NCBI RefSeq assembly: GCF_013328205.1
Contig: NZ_JABULH010000002.1
Location: 248,001 to 312,000 of the forward strand
From: Sphingomonas hominis
GTDB lineage: Bacteria > Pseudomonadota > Alphaproteobacteria > Sphingomonadales > Sphingomonadaceae
Length of the DNA: 64,000 nucleotides
Direction of reading: 5' to 3'
In this document: positions 9,112 to 17,234 of the stretch, piece by piece
Numbering within the stretch: the stretch's first letter is position 1
How the letters are laid out: every line of letters begins with the position of its first letter
The notes under the pieces: model-generated
Seen by the model: only the letters and a program-made list of their open reading frames with translations
The model's database searches: none
Told to the model about the DNA's origin: nothing
Program-made: the position numbers and the translations under genes

Positions 9112-9504
9112 TTAACGCTGGCTGTCGTTCTCGACCAGCATCGGGCCGAGCGCGCGACCGGCGAGGATGTGGACGTGAAGGTGCGGCACCTCCGCATGGG
9201 CATCCCGCCCGATGTTGGCGATCAGGCGATAGCCGCCCGCGACCAGCCCCGCCTCGCGCGCGACATGGCCGATTGCGCGGGTGAAGCCGGCGATCTCCGC
9301 GTCCGACGCACGTTCGCTGAAATCGTCCCAACTGACGTAAGCCCCGCGCGGCACCGCGAGCAGGTGCGTCGGTGCCCAAGGCGCGATGTCGCGGAACACG
9401 ACCGCGTAATCGTCCTCGTACACGCGCGACGACGGGATCTCGCCTCGCAGCAGCCGCGCAAAGATGTTGGTGTCGTCGTAAGGTTGGGTCGCGTCGACGG
9501 TCAT
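9112..9504 (-). CDS. HIT family (histidine triad) hydrolase
   Basis: 130 residues. The triad is HLHVHIL near residue 113, preceded by the NIFARLLRGEIPSSRVYEDD start typical of HINT/HIT nucleotide hydrolases. HIT proteins cleave nucleoside phosphoramidates or dinucleotides. It is encoded 21 bases downstream of hisE and reads as the last gene of the histidine operon, an arrangement common in alphaproteobacteria. A metabolic link to histidine synthesis is possible but unproven. Confidence 0.92.
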   Translation of the reverse strand: MTVDATQPYDDTNIFARLLRGEIPSSRVYEDDYAVVFRDIAPWAPTHLLAVPRGAYVSWDDFSERASDAEIAGFTRAIGHVAREAGLVAGGYRLIANIGRDAHAEVPHLHVHILAGRALGPMLVENDSQR

Positions 9505-9525
9505 GATGCAACTCCTCTCGTCAGG

Positions 9526-9873
9526 TCAGGGGCGGAACGACAGCGGGAGCCCGGCGGGCGTGCGCGCGGCCTTCTCGTCCAGCCCGCCTAGCCCTTCGCG
9601 CTTGGCGAGTTCCATCCGCACGTCGCCCAGGCTGAGGCCAGCGTCGGCGAGCAGCACGAGCAGGTGGTAGAGGAGGTCGGCTGCCTCCGGCACGATCGCG
9701 TGCGGATTGTCGCCCATCGCGGCGATGATCGTCTCGGTAGCTTCCTCGCCTAGCTTCTGCGCGATGCGGGCGCGGCCTTTCTGGAACAAGGATGCGGTAT
9801 AGGAGGCGCCTGCGTCGGCGCTTTTTCGCTCAGCGATCGTCGCCTGGAGGCGATCGAGGATGTCGTCGGCCAT
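9526..9873 (-). CDS. hisE: Phosphoribosyl-ATP pyrophosphatase
   Basis: 115 residues from the internal ATG (MADDILDRLQATI); the frame is open another 28 codons upstream but that extension overlaps the preceding gene and is not conserved-looking. Key motifs are GEEATETIIAA and EAADLLYHLLVLL, the MazG-like helices that bind metal and pyrophosphate. Catalyses step 2 of histidine biosynthesis, PR-ATP to PR-AMP. HisI, the step 3 enzyme, is not in this window, so HisE is unfused here. Confidence 0.95.
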   Translation of the reverse strand: MADDILDRLQATIAERKSADAGASYTASLFQKGRARIAQKLGEEATETIIAAMGDNPHAIVPEAADLLYHLLVLLADAGLSLGDVRMELAKREGLGGLDEKAARTPAGLPLSFRP

Positions 9874-9905
9874 GCGGCGCGCGGTGCCCCGCGCAGGCGC
9901 TCCGG

Positions 9906-10097
9906 TCAATCCTTCCGCGACGCGGCACGTTTCCTCAACGCGCGGCGGGTGAGCCACACCGCAACGACCGCGAACACGAACAACGCCACGTCTGACAGCT
10001 CGGGTGCGGTGCGCTGGTGCGGTTGCCCATCGTGTCCGTTCGCCGCGAGCAGCAGCGGTAGGGCGAGCAGCAGGCAGGCGAGGGGATGTTTGATCAT
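9906..10097 (-). CDS. Small membrane protein in his operon (tripartite C terminus)
   Basis: 63 residues, not recognised as a named family. It shows a signal-like N terminus (MIKHPLACLLLALPLLLAA), a short polar middle, and a C-terminal unit made of PELSD, a 15-residue hydrophobic helix (VALFVFAVVAVWL) and a basic tail RRALRKRAASRKD. That layout resembles a PEP-CTERM-type sorting signal (acidic/proline motif, helix, arginines) but lacks the second proline. It lies between hisF and hisE on the same strand, 32 bases before the hisE ATG, so it is probably co-transcribed. The alternative is an ordinary two-helix membrane peptide. Confidence 0.6.
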   Translation of the reverse strand: MIKHPLACLLLALPLLLAANGHDGQPHQRTAPELSDVALFVFAVVAVWLTRRALRKRAASRKD

Positions 10098-10165
10098 CGC
10101 TGGCGCTCCTAGCACGCCTTCGTCACCAGAAGGTTGGCACCGGGTATGCGCAAGCGGGACCCGTG

Positions 10166-10927
10166 TCAGTGCGATCGCACCACGACGCCTGCGGCAGCGA
10201 GTGCTGCGTGCGCGTCGGCGATCGTCGCCTCGCCGAAGTGGAAGATCGAGGCGGCGAGCACCGCCGAGGCATGGCCCTGGGTAACCCCCGCGACGAGATC
10301 GTCGAGCGTGCCGACCCCGCCCGAGGCGACCACCGGCACGCTCGTTCGGTCGGCGATCGCGCGCACGAGGTCGAGGTCGTAGCCACCGCGGGTGCCGTCG
10401 CGGTCCATCGAGGTGACGAGCAACTCGCCCGCGCCCAGCTCGGCGAGGCGCAGCGCGTGTGCGACCGCGTCGATGCCGGTCGCGCGGCGCCCGCCGTGGG
10501 TGAATACCTCCCAGCCGCCGTCGACGCGGCGCGCGTCGATGCTGGCGACGCAGCATTGCGCGCCGAACCGCTCGGCGATGTCGGCGACGACCTCGGGTCG
10601 TGACACGGCGGCGGAGTTGACCGCCACCTTGTCGGCTCCGGCAAGCAGCAGCGCGCGCGCGTCGTCCGCGGTGCGCACGCCTCCGCCGACCGTCAGCGGC
10701 ATGAAGCAGACCGCGGCGGTGCGGCTGACCACGTCGAGGATCGTGCCGCGCGCCTCGTGGCTGGCGGTGATGTCGAGGAAGCACAGCTCGTCCGCGCCGG
10801 CCGCGTCATAGGCGCGCGCCTGTTCCACCGGATCGCCAGCGTCGATCAGATCGACGAAGTTGACGCCCTTGACCACGCGGCCGTTCGCGACGTCGAGGCA
10901 GGGGATGACGCGGGCGCGGACGGTCAT
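10166..10927 (-). CDS. hisF: Imidazole glycerol phosphate synthase, cyclase subunit
   Basis: 253 residues from [21 protein letters not shown]. The TIM barrel phosphate sites are present in both halves (GGGVRT and GGVGTLDD), with the catalytic Asp in IPCLD and in SMDRDGT. It couples ammonia from HisH to PRFAR, giving imidazole glycerol phosphate and AICAR. The ATG overlaps the hisA stop by four bases (ATGA), so translation is coupled. Confidence 0.97.
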   Translation of the reverse strand: MTVRARVIPCLDVANGRVVKGVNFVDLIDAGDPVEQARAYDAAGADELCFLDITASHEARGTILDVVSRTAAVCFMPLTVGGGVRTADDARALLLAGADKVAVNSAAVSRPEVVADIAERFGAQCCVASIDARRVDGGWEVFTHGGRRATGIDAVAHALRLAELGAGELLVTSMDRDGTRGGYDLDLVRAIADRTSVPVVASGGVGTLDDLVAGVTQGHASAVLAASIFHFGEATIADAHAALAAAGVVVRSH

Positions 10928-11658
10928 GCGGCGGCGGCGACGCTTAGGGCGGCGGCGAGTTCGAGCCGCCCGTCGTAGAGCGCGCGGCCGGTGATGACGC
11001 CTTCGACGCCGTCGCGCACGTGGAGTGCGAGGACGTGGATGTCGCCGATGCCTTTCACGCCGCCCGATGCGATAACGGGAATGTCGACCGCGCGGGCGAG
11101 GTCGACGGTCGCCTCGACGTTGCAGCCCTTGAGCATGCCGTCGCGCCCGACGTCGGTGAACAGGACCGCGGCGACGCCCGCATCCTCGAACCGGCGCGCG
11201 AGGTCGGTCGCCGAGACGGTCGACACGTCGGCCCAGCCTTTCGTCGCTACCATGCCGTCCTTCGCATCGACCGCGACGACGATGCCGCCGGGATAGTCGC
11301 GCGCCATGTCGCGAACGAACTCGGGATTCTCGAGCGCGGCGGTGCCGATCACGACGCGCGACACGCCAAGGTCGAACCACGCCGCGACCGCCTCGGGGGT
11401 GCGGATGCCGCCGCCGAGTTGGACGTGGCCGGGGAAGGTCGAGACGATGCTGCGCACCGCGTCGCCGTTGACGCTTTCACCGGCAAAGGCGCCGTCGAGG
11501 TCGACAACGTGGAGGTGCTGCGCGCCCGCGTCGGCGAACTTGGCGGCCTGCGCCGCGGGGTCGTCGCCGTAGACGGTGGCGCGCGCCATGTCGCCTTCGG
11601 CCAAGCGGACGACCTGACCGGCTTTCAGGTCAATGGCGGGGAAAACGATAAGGCTCAT
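10924..11658 (-). CDS. hisA: ProFAR isomerase HisA
   Basis: 244 residues beginning [19 protein letters not shown]. The catalytic Asp in PAIDLK and the second in [11 protein letters not shown] are both present, as are the barrel phosphate-binding loops GGGIRT and GGVKGIGD. It isomerises ProFAR to PRFAR by an Amadori rearrangement. The start overlaps the hisH stop by four bases; the frame is open further upstream but no earlier start fits the family. Confidence 0.97.
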   Translation of the reverse strand: MSLIVFPAIDLKAGQVVRLAEGDMARATVYGDDPAAQAAKFADAGAQHLHVVDLDGAFAGESVNGDAVRSIVSTFPGHVQLGGGIRTPEAVAAWFDLGVSRVVIGTAALENPEFVRDMARDYPGGIVVAVDAKDGMVATKGWADVSTVSATDLARRFEDAGVAAVLFTDVGRDGMLKGCNVEATVDLARAVDIPVIASGGVKGIGDIHVLALHVRDGVEGVITGRALYDGRLELAAALSVAAAA

Positions 11659-12266
11659 GGACGCCACTTCAGAAAACGGTCGAGCAGCGCCAGCCCGTAA
11701 TGCTGGCTCTTCTCGGGGTGGAATTGCACGCCGACCATGTTGTCGCGCGCGACCGCGGCGGTGACCGGGCCGGCATGGTCGGTGGTGGCGACGACGTCGG
11801 CGTCTTCGCCCTGGAAGGCGAAGCTGTGCAGGAAGTACGCTTCGCCCGGTACAATCAGCGGGTGGGGGCGCGTCGGCACGACGTCGTTCCACCCCATGTG
11901 CGGCACCTTGGCATCGGTGCCGGCGGCGTCGATCAGCCGCACGCGACCGCGGACCCAGCCCAGGCCGGCGTGGGTGCCGAGCTCCTCGCCCGCTTCCGCC
12001 ATCAACTGCATCCCGACGCAGATGCCGAGAAACGGTGTGCCTTCATGACGCACGCGCTGTTCCAGCGCCTCGACCATCCCGGGCACGCTGCGCAGCGCGT
12101 GCGCGCACGACCCGAATGCGCCGACGCCGGGCAACACGATGCGGTCGGCGCGCGCGACCACGTCGGCGTCGGCGGTGACCGTCAGGTCCACGCAGCCTGC
12201 CGCGCGCAGCGCATTCTCGACCGAGTGGAGGTTGCCCGCGCCGTAATCGATCAGCGCGAGCGTCAT
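11655..12266 (-). CDS. hisH: Imidazole glycerol phosphate synthase, glutamine amidotransferase subunit
   Basis: 203 residues from MTLALIDYGAGNLHSVENAL. Class I amidotransferase triad: nucleophilic Cys in FLGICVGMQLM, and His and Glu in VQFHPEKSQ. It releases ammonia from glutamine for HisF. It begins 10 bases after the yciI-like gene's stop. Complete and ordinary. Confidence 0.97.
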   Translation of the reverse strand: MTLALIDYGAGNLHSVENALRAAGCVDLTVTADADVVARADRIVLPGVGAFGSCAHALRSVPGMVEALEQRVRHEGTPFLGICVGMQLMAEAGEELGTHAGLGWVRGRVRLIDAAGTDAKVPHMGWNDVVPTRPHPLIVPGEAYFLHSFAFQGEDADVVATTDHAGPVTAAVARDNMVGVQFHPEKSQHYGLALLDRFLKWRP

Positions 12267-12276
12267 GCCGGCGCCT

Positions 12277-12561
12277 TCATTGCGCCAGCGCCTCAAGGCC
12301 CGGCGCGAGCACCGAGGGCGCAACTTCGATAAAGCGATATTCGGCGAGGCCATGAAGCGCGAACGGGTCGGTCGCCGCCCAGGCTTCCACCTCGGCGCGG
12401 GTACCGCGCGCGGCGATCATCCCGCCGGTCAGCGGCACTTGTCGCCCGGCGAACAGCAGCCGTCCGCTCGCCACCGCCTCGCGCAGCCAGTCGAGGTGCG
12501 GTCCGCGGTGCGCGTCGATCTGCTCGGTCGGCACGACGTAGCTGAGTTCGATCACGATCAC
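12277..12561 (-). CDS. YciI-like protein
   Basis: 94 residues. The ferredoxin-like YciI fold is suggested by the [22 protein letters not shown] segment with its conserved His, then GGMIAARG and a YRFIEV strand near the end. YciI proteins are small dimers whose function is mostly unknown; some relatives act as lyases or dehydrochlorinases. The start is GTG overlapping the hisB stop by four bases (GTGA), a coupling arrangement. Its place between hisB and hisH is a passenger position seen in some alphaproteobacterial his operons. Confidence 0.85.
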   Translation of the reverse strand: MIVIELSYVVPTEQIDAHRGPHLDWLREAVASGRLLFAGRQVPLTGGMIAARGTRAEVEAWAATDPFALHGLAEYRFIEVAPSVLAPGLEALAQ

Positions 12562-13145
12562 AGCACGCCCTTCGTGGAGGGGATCGCGTCCGCCTTGCGC
12601 GGGTCGACCTCGGTCGCGGTGCGCAGTGCGCGCGCCAGGCCCTTGAACGCGCTCTCTGCAATATGGTGATTGTTGTGGCCGTGGAGCAGCTCGACGTGGA
12701 GCGTGATGCCCGCGGTCTGCGCGAACGAGTGGAAGAAATGCTCGAACAGCTCGGTGTCCATCGTGCCGAGGCTCGGCTGGCTGAACGGCGCGCGCCACAC
12801 CAGCCACGGACGGCCCGAGATGTCGAGCGCGACGCGGGTCAGCACCTCGTCCATCGGCGACAGCGCATCGCCGTAGCGACGGATGCCGCGCTTGTCGCCG
12901 AGCGCCTGCGCCACCGCCGCCCCGAGCGCGAGCGCGGTGTCCTCCACCGTGTGGTGCGCGTCGATGTGGAGGTCGCCCTGCGTCCTCACGGTCAGGTCGA
13001 TCAGCGAGTGGCGCGAGAGCTGTTCGAGCATGTGGTCGAAGAAGCCGACGCCGGTCGCCACATCGTACACGCCGGTGCCGTCGAGGTTGACGGAAACCTC
13101 GATGCTGGTCTCGCTGGTCGAGCGCTTGATGGTCGCGGTCCGCAT
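12558..13145 (-). CDS. hisB: Imidazoleglycerol-phosphate dehydratase
   Basis: 195 residues from [13 protein letters not shown]. Metal-binding motifs are duplicated as in all His[15 protein letters not shown] in the first half and [17 protein letters not shown] in the second. It is the monofunctional form without the phosphatase domain. It is the first gene of the operon hisB, yciI-like, hisH, hisA, hisF, small protein, hisE, HIT. The 91-base gap to sspB must hold the operon's promoter; I cannot pick one out with confidence. Confidence 0.97.
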   Translation of the reverse strand: MRTATIKRSTSETSIEVSVNLDGTGVYDVATGVGFFDHMLEQLSRHSLIDLTVRTQGDLHIDAHHTVEDTALALGAAVAQALGDKRGIRRYGDALSPMDEVLTRVALDISGRPWLVWRAPFSQPSLGTMDTELFEHFFHSFAQTAGITLHVELLHGHNNHHIAESAFKGLARALRTATEVDPRKADAIPSTKGVL

Positions 13146-13236
13146 GGCGGCACTCCTTAACGCGCGCGCCGCGCCAAGCAACCTTGACCAGCCGCGCTCT
13201 TGACCGGGCCCGCGACGGCGCTACCCATGGCCCGCG

Positions 13237-13719
13237 ATGAGCGACATGCCCGATAGCCTGATACCGTACGACGAGATCGTGCAGGAAGCCCTGCGCGCGG
13301 TGGTGGGCCGCGTGCTCAACACCGTGGCCGAGTCGGGCGGGCTGCCCGGCGAGCACCATTTCTACATCACCTTCAAAACGCACGCGCCGGGCGTCGACAT
13401 CCCGCAGCGGCTGATCGAGCGCTTTCCCGACGAGATGACGATCGTGCTCCAGAACCGGTTCTGGGATCTGGTGGTGGACCAGCAGAAGTTTTCGGTCGGT
13501 TTGTCGTTCAACCAGGTGCCGTCGAAGCTGGTCATTCCTTATTCGGCGATCACCGGCTTCCATGATCCGGCGGTCAATTTCGAGCTGCGCTTCCAGGCGC
13601 AGGAGGGGCCGGGCGACGGCCCCGGCGGCCACGATCCGGCCGAGAACGACGGCACGCCGAGCGCGGAGCAGCAGGACGGCTCCAACGTCGTCGCGGTGGA
13701 TTTCAAGCGCAAGAAGTGA
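13237..13719 (+). CDS. sspB: SspB-type ClpXP adaptor (alphaproteobacterial)
   Basis: 160 residues. The SspB fold is visible in HHFYITFKTHAPGVDIPQ, FPDEMTIVLQNRFWDL and LVIPYSAITGFHDPAV. A flexible acidic, glycine-rich linker (about 122-148) leads to a C-terminal VVAVDFKRKK, corresponding to the ClpX-binding XB motif. It delivers ssrA-tagged and other substrates to ClpXP. Divergent from hisB. The alphaproteobacterial form differs at sequence level from E. coli SspB but keeps this plan. Confidence 0.92.
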   Translation: MSDMPDSLIPYDEIVQEALRAVVGRVLNTVAESGGLPGEHHFYITFKTHAPGVDIPQRLIERFPDEMTIVLQNRFWDLVVDQQKFSVGLSFNQVPSKLVIPYSAITGFHDPAVNFELRFQAQEGPGDGPGGHDPAENDGTPSAEQQDGSNVVAVDFKRKK

Positions 13720-13741
13720 CGTGTGCCGCGGGTCGCGGGGC

Positions 13742-13841
13742 GGAAGGTCACGCGAAGGTCACGCCAATGCGCGGCGTGGTGCCGTTGCGTGGTGGTGCGT
13801 GCGCGGTTGGAAGGTCACACTAAGGTCACACCAACGCGCAG
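13742..13841. repeat. Two copies of an AAGGTCAC direct-repeat pair
   Basis: AAGGTCAC occurs at 13744, 13755, 13811 and 13822. Within each pair the period is exactly 11 bases, and the flanks are also alike (GGAAGGTCAC...CCAA(T/C)GCGC). Spacing of one helical turn would suit a protein binding direct repeats, but the role is unknown. Confidence 0.7.
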
Positions 13842-13869
13842 CTTCGCGCGGGTGTAAATTCCTACTTTT

Positions 13870-13951
13870 GTCACCCCGGACTTGATCCGGGGTCCCGCTT
13901 CTTATCGGTTGGCGCGAAGGCAGCGGGATCCCGGGTCAAGCCCGGGATGAC
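13870..13951. repeat. Palindromic repeat family A, full copy
   Basis: Left arm GTCACCCCGGACTTGATCC then GGGGTCCCGCTTCTT; right arm AGCGGGATCCCGGGTCAAG then CCCGGGATGAC. The arms are imperfect inverted copies around a variable centre. Other copies are listed separately. Confidence 0.9.
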
Positions 13952-14084
13952 GGTGGGGGGCTTGATCGCGATGTGAAAGAGCGGGTGCCTCCCGTGGGTA
14001 GCCGTTCGCGCATCTGTAGGACAGCGCAGTCCGCCAGTGTCGGCGAGCGTGCAACGACTTGCGCGCCCGCGCGCTTGATCGGGC

Positions 14085-15473
14085 ATGACCGACACGCGCA
14101 CCGAAACCGACTCGATCGGACCGATCGAGGTTCCCGCCGACGCTTACTGGGGCGCGCAGACCGAGCGTAGCCTGGAGAATTTCCCGTTCGGCGCGCGCGA
14201 GCGGATGCCGATCGAGATCGTCCGCGCGCTTGCCTACGTCAAGCTCGCCGCGGCGCGCGTCAACAAGCGTCATGGGCTCGCGGGCGAGAAGGCCGACGCG
14301 ATCGAGGCGGCGGCGCGCGAGGTGATCGACGGCCGGCTCGACGATCAATTCCCGCTCGTCATCTGGCAGACGGGGTCGGGCACGCAGTCGAACATGAACG
14401 TCAATGAGGTGATCGCGGGTCGCGCCAACGAGGCGCTATCGGGCACCCGCGGCGGCAAGACGCCGGTCCACCCCAATGACGACGTCAACCGCGGGCAATC
14501 GTCGAACGACAGCTTCCCGACCGCGCTGCACGTCGCGGCTTCGATCAAGGCGGGCGGCGATCTGATCCCTGCGCTGACCAGCCTGCACGACGCGATCGAC
14601 GCCAAGGCGCGCGACTGGGCCGATCTGGTCAAGATCGGGCGGACGCATCTGCAGGACGCGACACCGCTGACGTTGGGGCAGGAATTCTCGGGCTATGCCG
14701 CGCAACTCTCGGCTTGCCGCGCGCGGATCGACGCCGCGCTGATCGACGTCAACAAGCTGGCGCAGGGTGGCACCGCGGTCGGGACCGGGCTGAACGCGCC
14801 GGCCAAGTTCGACCGCGACATCGCAACCGAGATTGCGGCGCTGACGGGCATTCGCTTCGTCCCCGCGGACAACAAGTTCGAGGCGCTGGCCTGCAACGAT
14901 GCGCTGGTGCATCTGTCGGGTGCGCTCAACACGCTGGCGGTGGCGCTGACCAAGATCGCCAACGACATCCGCCTGCTCGCCTCTGGTCCGCGCTCGGGCC
15001 TGGCGGAGATCGACCTGCCCGCGAACGAGCCCGGCAGCTCGATCATGCCGGGCAAGGTCAATCCAACGCAGTGCGAGATGCTGACGATGGTCGCCGCGCA
15101 GGTGATGGGCAATCACATCGCGGCGACGATCGGCGGCCTGCAGGGGCATCTGGAATTGAACGTGTTCAAGCCGCTGATCGGCAGCAACGTGCTGCGCTCG
15201 ATGGATCTGCTCGCGATCGGCATGCGCGCGTTCGAGCAGCGCTGCGTCACCGGCATCGTCCCGAACGAGCGCCGGATCGCCGAACTGCTCGACCGCTCGC
15301 TGATGCTGGTCACCGCGCTAGCGCCCGAGATCGGCTACGACAATGCGGCCAAGATCGCCAAGCACGCGCATGCCGAGGGGCTGACCCTGCGCGAGGCGGG
15401 GCTGGCGCTGGGGCTGGTCGATGCCGCGACGTTCGACCGCGTGGTACGGCCCGAGACGATGATCGGGCGCTGA
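14085..15473 (+). CDS. fumC: Fumarate hydratase class II
   Basis: 462 residues, the family's length. The fumarase/aspartase signature [11 protein letters not shown] lies near residue 313, the catalytic Ser loop is in that motif, and the [14 protein letters not shown] and [14 protein letters not shown] substrate motifs are present near 103 and 130. It reversibly hydrates fumarate to L-malate in the TCA cycle and needs no iron-sulfur cluster. The ATG lacks a strong ribosome-binding site. Single-gene unit. Confidence 0.97.
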   Translation: MTDTRTETDSIGPIEVPADAYWGAQTERSLENFPFGARERMPIEIVRALAYVKLAAARVNKRHGLAGEKADAIEAAAREVIDGRLDDQFPLVIWQTGSGTQSNMNVNEVIAGRANEALSGTRGGKTPVHPNDDVNRGQSSNDSFPTALHVAASIKAGGDLIPALTSLHDAIDAKARDWADLVKIGRTHLQDATPLTLGQEFSGYAAQLSACRARIDAALIDVNKLAQGGTAVGTGLNAPAKFDRDIATEIAALTGIRFVPADNKFEALACNDALVHLSGALNTLAVALTKIANDIRLLASGPRSGLAEIDLPANEPGSSIMPGKVNPTQCEMLTMVAAQVMGNHIAATIGGLQGHLELNVFKPLIGSNVLRSMDLLAIGMRAFEQRCVTGIVPNERRIAELLDRSLMLVTALAPEIGYDNAAKIAKHAHAEGLTLREAGLALGLVDAATFDRVVRPETMIGR

Positions 15474-15557
15474 GGCACTTGAACAACCAGCCGGCGAAGG
15501 TCCGTTTCGGAACCGCGGGGCGTTCCGCTCATTAACGTAGCTCAGGAGGATCATTCC

Positions 15558-15764
15558 ATGGGTGCAACAAGTGTGGGTGCGCTGGTCGGCGGCGCGATCG
15601 ACGCGATGTCGGGCGACGACAGCGCCGCCGACGGCGCGCTGATCGGTGCGGTGACCGCCAACGTGTTGAAAGTGGTTCTGCCGATCGTGGTCACTCACGC
15701 GAGCGGTTGGGGCGTGTTGAAGGGTGTCGCGGTGCTGGGCGACCGGATCAAGGAGAGCGTGTGA
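15558..15764 (+). CDS. Small hydrophobic protein, unknown
   Basis: 68 residues, unrecognised. The N terminus MGATSVGALVGGAIDAMSGDD is glycine/alanine rich; a second hydrophobic stretch (LIGAVTANVLKVVLPIVVTHA) could span or lie on the membrane. A good ribosome-binding site (CAGGAGG) precedes the ATG by 8 bases, which supports translation. Its stop overlaps the next ATG by one base, so the two small genes form a unit. A 5-base dyad GGAAC-N8-GTTCC (15509-15526) sits upstream. Confidence 0.65.
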   Translation: MGATSVGALVGGAIDAMSGDDSAADGALIGAVTANVLKVVLPIVVTHASGWGVLKGVAVLGDRIKESV

Positions 15765-15976
15765 TGTTGAGGACGATTTTGGGCGCGTTGGTCGGCCGCG
15801 AAGTGAGCCAGAACAATCGTGGCGGCGGCGTAAAAGGTGCGATCGTCGGCGGGCTGCTGACGCGTGGGCTCTCGCGCATGGGGCCGCTCGGCATGGCGGC
15901 GAGCGCGGCCTATCTGGGCAAGAAGGCTTATGATCGCCGCAAGGCCTCCCGCGCGGGCGTGCCGCCGCGCGTGTGA
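15764..15976 (+). CDS. Small glycine-rich membrane protein, unknown
   Basis: 70 residues starting at an ATG that overlaps the stop of the preceding small gene (TGATG). Content is MLRTILGALVGREVSQ, a glycine stretch NNRGGGVKGAIVGGLLTRGL, a small-residue helix GPLGMAASAAYLGKKAYD and a basic tail. The repeated G/A pattern suggests membrane association or self-assembly. No family recognised. Both small genes have codon use like their neighbours. Confidence 0.65.
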   Translation: MLRTILGALVGREVSQNNRGGGVKGAIVGGLLTRGLSRMGPLGMAASAAYLGKKAYDRRKASRAGVPPRV

Positions 15977-15990
15977 CGGGTTGATGCCAC

Positions 15991-16027
15991 CTCCCCGCTG
16001 TGTTTGAAGAACGAGCGCAGCGGGGAG
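15991..16027 (+). promoter_or_regulatory. Hairpin enclosing the ribosome-binding site of the DUF5694 gene
   Basis: CTCCCCGCTG (15991-16000) is perfectly complementary to CAGCGGGGAG (16018-16027), loop 17 bases. The right arm contains GGGGAG, the only ribosome-binding site for the ATG at 16036. It could occlude initiation, or end transcription of the small-gene pair. No T tract follows. Confidence 0.6.
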
Positions 16028-16035
16028 TTCGCACG

Positions 16036-16884
16036 ATGAGAAAGTGGCTGATCGGCGGAGTACTGACCGCGCTGTGCGCGGGCGGCGTGTTCGCGCAGGG
16101 CGTGTCGTTCTCGGGTAACCGCCCGGTGCTGCTGGTGGTCGGATCGGGCCATTTCGACAATCCGTCGCGCGATATCGCCAACGTGCGCGTCGAGAACGTG
16201 CTGACGCCTGAACGACAGCGCGAGATCGAGGCGGTGGTCGACCGCCTGGCGCGGTTCCGCCCCAATCACGTCGCGGTGGAATGGAACGCGGCCGATCAGG
16301 CCAAGCTCGACAAGCGCTACGCCGATTACCGCGCCGGGCGCTATACGCTGACCGCCGACGAGCGTGATCAACTAGGTCTGCGATTGGCGGCGAAGCTCGG
16401 CCTGCCGCGCGTCGACGCGGGCGATTTCGTGGGCGACGCGCCGGGCAAGGATGCGGACTACGACTTTCCTGGATGGATGAAGGCGCACGGACGCGGCACC
16501 GAATGGGCGGCGTTCCAGCGCGAGGCGCAGGCCGAGGCCGACGCGGTCGGCGCGCGGCAGCGCTGCACCTCGGTCGGCGACTGGCTGCGCCATTACGCCG
16601 AGCCCGAGACGATGCGGCGCAACGAGGCAGCCTATTACACGATCGCGCGCTTCGGCGACGTGCGCGACAACCCCGGCGCGAACTGGGTCGGCAATTGGCA
16701 TGCGCGCAACCTGCGCATCTACGCCAATCTGGCGCGCGTCGCGGGGCGGCCGGGCGATCGGACAGTGGTGATCTTCGGCGCGGGCCATGCGCCGCTGCTG
16801 CGTACGTACGCGAGCGAGTCGGGGACGTTCAACGTTGCGGACGCGCGCGACTTCCTGCCTGCGGGGCCGAAGCGGCGGTGTTGA
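16036..16884 (+). CDS. DUF5694 exported protein
   Basis: 282 residues from MRKWLIGGVLTALCAGGVFAQG, a signal peptide cleaved after about residue 21. The mature part has VLLVVGSGHFDNP near its start, a helical middle, and NWVGNWHARNLRIYANLARVA then VVIFGAGHAPLLR near the end, the hallmarks of DUF5694. The His-containing GSGHF and GAGHA loops recall TraB/ChaN-like folds, which bind metal or heme, but the function of DUF5694 is not known. An in-frame GTG at 16000 is less likely because it would precede the signal peptide by 12 residues. Single-gene unit. Confidence 0.8.
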   Translation: MRKWLIGGVLTALCAGGVFAQGVSFSGNRPVLLVVGSGHFDNPSRDIANVRVENVLTPERQREIEAVVDRLARFRPNHVAVEWNAADQAKLDKRYADYRAGRYTLTADERDQLGLRLAAKLGLPRVDAGDFVGDAPGKDADYDFPGWMKAHGRGTEWAAFQREAQAEADAVGARQRCTSVGDWLRHYAEPETMRRNEAAYYTIARFGDVRDNPGANWVGNWHARNLRIYANLARVAGRPGDRTVVIFGAGHAPLLRTYASESGTFNVADARDFLPAGPKRRC

Positions 16885-16916
16885 GCGCCGGGTGAGCGGC
16901 CGGATGTTCACCCTGC

Positions 16917-16996
16917 GTCACCTCGAACTTGATCCGGGTAAGGCTTCTCTCAACGCTTGGAAAAGTAGCGGGATCCCGGCTCAAGGCTGGGATGAC
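16917..16996. repeat. Palindromic repeat family A, degenerate copy
   Basis: Left arm GTCACCTCGAACTTGATCCG; right arm AGCGGGATCCCGGCTCAAG followed by GCTGGGATGAC. Several arm mismatches against the full copies. Confidence 0.75.
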
Positions 16997-17093
16997 ATGT
17001 GGGTAGATGGGGTGACATCACTGCCGGCCACCGATGATCGGCACAGGCGAAGCACGCCGGTGCGTGACCGCTAGCCGTTTATCATGGTGACCC

Positions 17094-17169
17094 GTCACCC
17101 CGGACTTGATCCGGGGTCCCGCTCCGTTCGACACTTGGAGTGTCGAGGTGGGCTCAGGACCGTGATGAC
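17094..17169. repeat. Palindromic repeat family A, left arm intact, right arm decayed
   Basis: Perfect left arm GTCACCCCGGACTTGATCC continuing to CGGGGTCCCGCTCC. The right side keeps only GGCTCAGGACCGTGATGAC. The centre holds a small hairpin CGACACTTGGAGTGTCG. Confidence 0.75.
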
Positions 17170-17234
17170 GGACGAGACGCGCCGCCGAACCTTTCGCGCC
17201 GTGCCGGACGTTGGGCGCGCGAAGGAGTGCGTGC

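Larger units (their letters stand above)
13720..14084. other. 365-base gap sspB-fumC: repeats only
   Basis: No gene is supported. It holds two copies of a 34-base unit containing paired AAGGTCAC direct repeats (13742-13775, 13809-13841) and one full palindromic repeat (13870-13951). A fumC promoter probably lies in 13955-14080 but I cannot define it. Confidence 0.7.
16885..17234. other. 350-base gap with two degenerate family A repeats
   Basis: No gene is supported. It holds a degenerate repeat copy at 16917-16996 and another at 17094-17169. The remaining 40-90 base stretches show no motif I recognise. Confidence 0.65.

Noticed and set aside
9526-9957. Longer hisE start at 9957
   Set aside because: It would overlap the small membrane protein gene and adds a 28-residue tail with no family support; the ATG at 9873 fits HisE.
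15509-15540. Possible EcfG-type promoter (GGAAC) before the small glycine-rich pair
   Set aside because: A CGTT-like -10 at 16-17 bases is missing; the nearest CGTT is only 7 bases away, so I report only the GGAAC-N8-GTTCC dyad.
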